This document shows, in pieces, positions 59,684 through 64,000 of a stretch of DNA of 64,000 bases. Each line of letters opens with the position of its first letter. Position 1 is the first letter of the stretch. Source of the stretch: Parvularcula sp038749595 (GTDB lineage: Bacteria > Pseudomonadota > Alphaproteobacteria > Caulobacterales > Parvularculaceae); assembly GCA_038749595.1 (NCBI GenBank), contig JBCDHW010000004.1, forward strand, positions 186,001 to 250,000. Direction: 5' to 3'. Made by a program: the position numbers and the translations under genes. The notes beneath the pieces were generated by a model. It searched no databases. It was not told the DNA's origin and saw nothing but the letters and a program-made list of their open reading frames with translations.

Positions 59684-60208
59684 CTAGCGCGGAGCCAGCA
59701 CCATCATCATCTGGCGCCCCTCAAGCTTGGGCATCGCCTCAACCTTGGTCGACTCTTCGAACTCTTCACGCACCCGGTTGAGCAGCTCCATGCCCCGCTC
59801 CTGGTGGGCCATCTCCCGGCCGCGGAAGCGCAAGGTCACCTTCACCTTGTCGCCGCCATCGAAGAAGCGCCGCATGGCCTTGGTTTTCACCTCATAGTCA
59901 TGCTGATCGATGTTCGGGCGCATCTTGATCTCTTTGATCTCGACGACCTTCTGCTTCTTCTTCGCTTCAGCTTTTTTCTTCTGCTGCTGGTACTTGTGCT
60001 TGCCCCAGTCCATCAGCTTACAGACCGGCACATCATCGTTGGGTGAGACTTCAACGAGGTCGAGCCCCGCCCGTGTCGCCATTTCCCGCGCTTCATCGGC
60101 CGGCATCGGGCCCTGTTTTTCGCCATCTTCAGTGATTACGAGGATACGCGCGGCACGAATGCCTTCATTCATACGAGGACCCGTCGGTTTCGGCGGGGTC
60201 GTGTTCAT
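59684..60208 (-). CDS. infC: Translation initiation factor IF-3
   Basis: IF-3 prevents premature subunit joining and checks start codons. The 174-residue protein has RMNEGIRAARILVITEDGEKQG, DLVEVSPNDDVPVCKLMDWGKHKYQQQKK as the N-domain end and Lys-rich linker, and VEIKEIKMRPNIDQHDYEVK opening the C-domain. FRGREMAHQERGMELL and the final EGRQMMMVLAP close it. The start here is an ordinary ATG, not the rare AUU/AUC codon used for autoregulation in other bacteria. rpmI and rplT, its usual downstream partners, are not beside it. Confidence 0.96.
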   Translation of the reverse strand: MNTTPPKPTGPRMNEGIRAARILVITEDGEKQGPMPADEAREMATRAGLDLVEVSPNDDVPVCKLMDWGKHKYQQQKKKAEAKKKQKVVEIKEIKMRPNIDQHDYEVKTKAMRRFFDGGDKVKVTLRFRGREMAHQERGMELLNRVREEFEESTKVEAMPKLEGRQMMMVLAPR

Positions 60209-60329
60209 TGGTCTGCGGGCGATGGGGCGGTCTCCTTTTTCAGCTCAAATCGCGCGGCAAAATTTGCCACCCGCAAGATAATGAACCGTTGGCACGGATT
60301 CAATCAAAACGTGAACGGACGTGCGCGCA

Positions 60330-61394
60330 TTAGCGCAGAACACGGCGCGAACGCTGCAGCGGCGCAAAGCTCGACTGCGGCTGCGGGCGCGGTTCCGGTT
60401 CAGGGGCCTTCAGAACGCCCATATTGCTGAGCGTCTGGAGCGCCAGGTCCGCTTCAACCCGCGCCAACCGCGAGGCGGTCAGTTTCACGAGGTTGCGGCC
60501 ATAAAGGGCGTCGCCGGAAATATCCTCAGATGGCGGGATCACCACCACACCGCTCAGGCCCACGGATGTGAGCAGGTGCAGCTCTTCCGCCGGGCCCGCG
60601 ACGAAAAACTTCGCCTTCTGGCCGATCACAGCGATCTGCGCCGCGTCGGCTTTCCCGCACAGATCAACGATATTGCGCCCTTGAAGCTCTCCGGCGTGGG
60701 CGGCGGCTTGGATAATGTCGCCAGCAAAGTCGCTCACCAAACCGTCGCCGACGATCACCGACGTTATGCCTTGCGCTGCCAGGGCCACGGCCAGTTCGCC
60801 ATAGCGCTGGGCTGGCCAACGGTGCCCAGGCACAGCCGCGGGAACCAGGACACCAAACCGATCGGGCAAGCCGAACCAGCTGGTCTCCATCGCGGCGCTG
60901 CTCTCTTCGGCCTGCGCCGACCACGAAAGATCGGGCAACCGCTCATCCGGCTGCACCCCAGCCGAGCGCAGCAGCTTGCGCATCCCTGGCCCTGCCAGCG
61001 GCGTCGGTGCAAGCGCGCGTTTCCCTTCGGAGAGCGGCGACCGCGGGCCGATCCACTGCGGACCACGGAAGCCCCGCATCGAGCTGCGCAGCTCCATCGA
61101 CTCCTTCGTGCCGTCTAAATCATAGACCACGCCATAGCCGACGCGCTTCAACTGAGAGACAAGCTCGCGGCGATCACCCTTCTGCACCAGGGCCCGGGTC
61201 GCCACCACCCGATCAAAACACGGCGCGCTCTTGGCCAGGCGCTGCAGCAAAGGGTTGGTTAACAGATCAATCGTCGCCCCGGGATGGGCTTGGCGGATCG
61301 CGGAGAAGGCAGGCTCGGCTTCGACAAACTGGCGCAACCCGTCGCGTTTGATCACCAAAACCCGCTCGGCCGACCGAATATCGTTACCCCGCAC
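60330..61394 (-). CDS. Glycosyltransferase family 9 (heptosyltransferase-like)
   Basis: A 354-residue protein of the ADP-heptose:LPS heptosyltransferase family. It begins RVLVIKRDGLRQFVEAEPAFSAIRQAHPGA, then VVYDLDGTKESMELRSS and VLVPAAVPGHRWPAQRYGELA. DFAGDIIQAA and LCGKADAAQIAVIGQKAKFFV follow as nucleotide-sugar-binding parts. The usual LGDxV motif near the start is altered (DGLRQFV), and the DSGPMH-type loop is PAEELHLLTSVG. Its specificity may therefore differ from classical WaaC/WaaF. It overlaps the next glycosyltransferase by 11 bases. Confidence 0.82.
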   Translation of the reverse strand: MRGNDIRSAERVLVIKRDGLRQFVEAEPAFSAIRQAHPGATIDLLTNPLLQRLAKSAPCFDRVVATRALVQKGDRRELVSQLKRVGYGVVYDLDGTKESMELRSSMRGFRGPQWIGPRSPLSEGKRALAPTPLAGPGMRKLLRSAGVQPDERLPDLSWSAQAEESSAAMETSWFGLPDRFGVLVPAAVPGHRWPAQRYGELAVALAAQGITSVIVGDGLVSDFAGDIIQAAAHAGELQGRNIVDLCGKADAAQIAVIGQKAKFFVAGPAEELHLLTSVGLSGVVVIPPSEDISGDALYGRNLVKLTASRLARVEADLALQTLSNMGVLKAPEPEPRPQPQSSFAPLQRSRRVLR

Positions 61395-62565
61395 CCCGTA
61401 TCTCCCACCGTTTTATGACCGCGTCATACACCATGAATGTCGCGTTCGTCATCGCCCCGACCGAATAAGATGAATGGACGTGGTCCACACCGCGCTTCCC
61501 CATCTCCGCGCGCTCTTCGGCTCCGCGATCGTGAAGGTTTATCAGCGCTGAAGCAAGCGCTTCTGGGTCATTCGGGGGAACGAGGAGACCGGTTTCACCA
61601 TCGCGGACCGTTTCGAGCGCCCCGCCATGGGCCGTCGCGATGATCGGCGTTCCCGCCGCTTGGGCCTCGACCGCGACCCGCCCAAACGCCTCGGGCTCTG
61701 TCGATGCCGACACCACCACGTCCGCCGCGCACAGAAACGGGGGCAGGTTGTCCGTTGCGGGAAGCAACTGCACCGCATCGCCCAAGCCCGCCTCAGCAAT
61801 CACGGTGCGCAAGGCTTCCACATAGTCCGGTTTCTCATCCATCCGTCCAATGAGGATCGCCGCAACCCTCGCCGCAGGAAGGCGTTCGCGAAACCGGATC
61901 AACGCTTCGACCAGAACCCGCTGGCCCTTCCAAGGCGTGAACCTTCCGGGCAGCAGCACCTTAAAACCCTCACCGAACTGCTGCTCCGCCGCGTCGATCG
62001 TGTCCCTAGAAACCGCATCCGGCGCGAAATGATCGAGATCCGCCCCCCGCGGGATCGTCGTCATCTTCTCCGCATCAAAATACGGCTTGCCCGCATATTG
62101 TGTACGGATATTATCCGCCGTGAACTGGCTGTTCGCGATCACGGCATCGCTCCGTACCATGACGGAATTATAAAGCGTCTTCAGCGCGGTCCGCGCGTTG
62201 TAGGTGCCGTGGTAGGTGGTCACGAACGGGATCCCCGTTCGCCGCGCCGCAAAGAGACAGCTCCACGCCGGGGCACGGCTCCGCGCATGGATCAGGGTCA
62301 CGCGCTCTTTCACAATCAGCGCCTGAAGGTCCCGGGCATTCTGGCCAATCAGCCAAGGGTTCTTGCTGTCCACCGGCAAGGTGATGTGTTCGCTCCCCTC
62401 CGCGACCAACGCCTCGACCATGCCGCCGCCGCTCGACACCACGAGCGACCTGCCGCCCGCAGCCACAAACCCGCGCGCAATCTCCAGCGTGGTGCGCTCA
62501 GCCCCGCCGCCAATCAGCTTGGGGATGACCTGGAGGAGCGTTCGGCCTTGGAAAGAGTGCGTCAT
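61384..62565 (-). CDS. Glycosyltransferase family 4
   Basis: A 393-residue GT-B fold enzyme, first gene of a two-gene unit with the GT9-type gene. It has QVIPKLIGGGAERTTLEIARG at the acceptor side, LIHARSRAPAWSCLF, RGADLDHFAPD, LLPGRFTPWKGQRVLVEAL and the donor-binding EPEAFGRVAVEAQAAGTPIIA (the E-x7-E motif) with the LVPPNDPEALA ending. The pair likely adds sugars to LPS or a surface polysaccharide. The acceptor cannot be deduced. It is divergent from the hydrolase gene. Confidence 0.9.
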   Translation of the reverse strand: MTHSFQGRTLLQVIPKLIGGGAERTTLEIARGFVAAGGRSLVVSSGGGMVEALVAEGSEHITLPVDSKNPWLIGQNARDLQALIVKERVTLIHARSRAPAWSCLFAARRTGIPFVTTYHGTYNARTALKTLYNSVMVRSDAVIANSQFTADNIRTQYAGKPYFDAEKMTTIPRGADLDHFAPDAVSRDTIDAAEQQFGEGFKVLLPGRFTPWKGQRVLVEALIRFRERLPAARVAAILIGRMDEKPDYVEALRTVIAEAGLGDAVQLLPATDNLPPFLCAADVVVSASTEPEAFGRVAVEAQAAGTPIIATAHGGALETVRDGETGLLVPPNDPEALASALINLHDRGAEERAEMGKRGVDHVHSSYSVGAMTNATFMVYDAVIKRWEIRGAG

Positions 62566-62611
62566 GGAGGCGGTTTACGGACAATAGCGGCCGCCGCTAC
62601 GAAAAACGACG

Positions 62612-63373
62612 ATGGAAGACAACGCCCCGCCCCCTTCTCCCCCGACGTTGACGGATGGCCCCAACGGCCGCCTTGCATTTCGCGTGACGCCAGGGGCTGG
62701 CCCCACCACAGTTTGGCTCGGCGGCTACGCGTCAGACATGCTCGGCACCAAGGCCGAGCGGCTCGACGCCTTCGCCCACGCCCAGGGCAAAGCCTATCTG
62801 CGGTTTGATTATTCAGGCCACGGCGAAAGTGCGGGAGCGTTTGAAGACGGCACGATCTCAACCTGGTTCGCCGACGCGGAACACGTGATCACTAACGTGG
62901 CGCCGGGGCCGAAAGTGCTCGTCGGCTCCTCCATGGGCGCGTGGATCACCCTCCTCTTCGCCCTCAAACATCCCGAAACCGTCTCAAGCATCGTCCTAAT
63001 CGCCCCAGCGCCCGATTTCACCGAACGCCTCGTCCCCAGCCGTTTCACGGACGGCCAGAAAGAAGCGCTGGCCCGCGACGGCGTCGTCAGGACGGGAACC
63101 AGCGGGCACCCCGCCGAAACCTACACCCAGGCGCTGTTCGACGACGGCCGCACCAATCTTCTCATGGACAAACCCATCCCGTTGCCCTGCCCCGTGCGGA
63201 TTCTCCACGGCATGAGCGACGACGTGGTCCCCACCGATCACGTCCTCACCCTCGCCAACCTAATTGAGGCCCCGTCCCTCACCGTAACCCTCGTCAAAGG
63301 CGGCGACCATCGCCTCTCCGAGGAGGCCGACCTCCACCGCCTTGAGGCCACCATCCAGGAGCTCACCGCGTGA
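62612..63373 (+). CDS. Alpha/beta hydrolase
   Basis: A 253-residue soluble hydrolase with a full catalytic triad. The nucleophile elbow is GSSMGAW, the acid is in HGMSDDVVPTDH, and the His is in GGDHRLSEE. The oxyanion region is WLGGYASDMLGTK. The layout and GYASDM…LRFDYSGHGES pattern resemble ABHD10-type thioesterases/esterases. No lid or signal peptide is evident. The substrate is unknown. It is divergent from the glycosyltransferase genes and is followed on the same strand by the DUF4175 gene. Confidence 0.85.
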   Translation: MEDNAPPPSPPTLTDGPNGRLAFRVTPGAGPTTVWLGGYASDMLGTKAERLDAFAHAQGKAYLRFDYSGHGESAGAFEDGTISTWFADAEHVITNVAPGPKVLVGSSMGAWITLLFALKHPETVSSIVLIAPAPDFTERLVPSRFTDGQKEALARDGVVRTGTSGHPAETYTQALFDDGRTNLLMDKPIPLPCPVRILHGMSDDVVPTDHVLTLANLIEAPSLTVTLVKGGDHRLSEEADLHRLEATIQELTA

Positions 63374-63420
63374 CCGACGCTTCATTCGCCATGAAGATTC
63401 CGGTGCGATAACAAGTGCCC

Positions 63421-64000
63421 ATGCGATTTGACGTTCCCATCCAACGCACCTTCGCCGTTCTCGCCCTTGAGCGCGCGATCCCTGCGTTCCTGCCGCTCGC
63501 GATCACCGCGGGGATCGTCTTCGCCCTGCTCTGGACAGGCTGCTACGCCCTTCTGCCGCCGGTTTGGCATATCGCCGCCCTCATTCTTTCCGTCGCGGCA
63601 CTGGCGATCTTACTCTCCTGGGGCGGCGCACGGTTTTCCTTCCCCCGGCGCAGCGACGCCCTCCGCCGGATCGAAGAACGCAACCACTTGCGCACCGGCA
63701 TCCTCGACGGTGCCTTCGCGCAATCGTTCGGCGGCGACCAGGACGACCCCCTATGGCGCGCCTCTCGCCAGCGGCTGGCGCAGCTCATCGGCAAGTCCAA
63801 AACGCCGCTCGCCCGGATCAACTGGCAAGGCGCCGATCCGTGGCGGCTCCGCTATCCCGCCCTCGCCGCAATCTTGCTCGCCGTCATCAGCACCCAAGGC
63901 AGCCAAGACGGCCTCCGCGCCAGCCTCGTCCCTCAGGTGGAGCGCAACGAACCCCCCGTGATCGACGCCTGGGTCGAACCGCCCGCCTATACCGGCATGG
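63421..64000 (+). CDS. DUF4175 family membrane protein (3' end outside window)
   Basis: The first 193 residues of a DUF4175 (TIGR02302-type) protein, a large alphaproteobacterial membrane protein usually above 800 residues. It has an N-terminal cytoplasmic helix (QRTFAVLALERAIPAFLPLA), two membrane segments (residues about 20–60), and then an RIEERNHLRTGILDG region. A third hydrophobic helix follows, then the start of the periplasmic part with the diagnostic VIDAWVEPPAYTG. The ATG at 63421 is 47 bases after the hydrolase stop. The function of the family is unknown. Confidence 0.8.
   Translation, partial: MRFDVPIQRTFAVLALERAIPAFLPLAITAGIVFALLWTGCYALLPPVWHIAALILSVAALAILLSWGGARFSFPRRSDALRRIEERNHLRTGILDGAFAQSFGGDQDDPLWRASRQRLAQLIGKSKTPLARINWQGADPWRLRYPALAAILLAVISTQGSQDGLRASLVPQVERNEPPVIDAWVEPPAYTGM

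Noticed and set aside
59684..60208. Autoregulatory rare start codon of infC
   Set aside because: The start is a plain ATG at 60208 with a normal family N-terminus.

Overview
This is about 64 kb of a GC-rich (roughly 62%) bacterial chromosome. Gene content and order point to an alphaproteobacterium. The supporting blocks are murA–DUF2948–hisD, surA–pdxA–rsmA, gatC–gatA–gatB, a DivK–PleD pair, LpxI instead of LpxH, DUF1465 and DUF4175 proteins, and the long rpsB–tsf–pyrH–frr–uppS–cdsA–dxr–rseP–bamA–skp–lpxD–fabZ–lpxA–lpxI–lpxB envelope block. A Parvularcula- or Caulobacterales-like host would fit, but the genus cannot be fixed from sequence reading alone. There is no phage, insertion sequence, rRNA operon or CRISPR array, and no gene-free stretch longer than about 230 bases.

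Layout. 1–2.7 kb: hisD (cut by the window edge), DUF2948, murA and a tiny basic protein, all on the minus strand. 2.8–3.1 kb: tRNA-Thr(GGT) with two terminator-like hairpins. 3.1–9.2 kb: a secreted methyltransferase-like protein, a membrane alpha/beta-hydrolase coupled to a cytochrome P450, hisG, and a DUF2147–RND-adaptor pair. 9.2–15 kb: acyl-CoA degradation genes (thiolase plus two complementary acyl-CoA dehydrogenases), interrupted by a degenerate GIY-YIG protein coupled to a flavoprotein. 15–21.8 kb: DUF1465, a PstS-like binding protein, a quinone oxidoreductase, surA–pdxA–rsmA and a secreted protein. 21.9–29.8 kb: the gatCAB operon with an extra unknown gene inside it, a secreted gluzincin-type peptidase, ruvX–pyrB–plsY and glnA. 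29.8–33.5 kb: PleD/DivK, DinB and a RidA-like protein.

33.4–53.9 kb is the minus-strand translation and envelope block. It makes ribosomal protein S2, EF-Ts, UMP kinase, ribosome recycling factor, isoprenoid and phospholipid precursors, the outer-membrane assembly machinery (BamA, Skp, RseP) and lipid A (LpxD/A/I/B with FabZ). It carries two accessory interruptions. One is a ClpP-like SDH protease plus a TetR regulator between tsf and pyrH. The other, between pyrH and frr, holds a VOC protein, a large lipoprotein and two overlapping genes that together look like one Cas4/DUF83 nuclease split in two and membrane-anchored on both halves. 54–64 kb: a propeller-like protein, a 52-residue metallothionein-like protein, an exopolysaccharide-type sugar transferase, cysQ–queG, a small potassium-channel-like protein, infC, two glycosyltransferases, a hydrolase and the start of a DUF4175 gene.

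The most unusual items are the split membrane-tethered Cas4-like nuclease, the metallothionein-like micro-gene, the unknown gene translationally coupled inside gatCAB, and a dispersed palindromic element. That element occurs once as a perfect 30-bp inverted repeat, and a second copy supplies the C-terminus of QueG.
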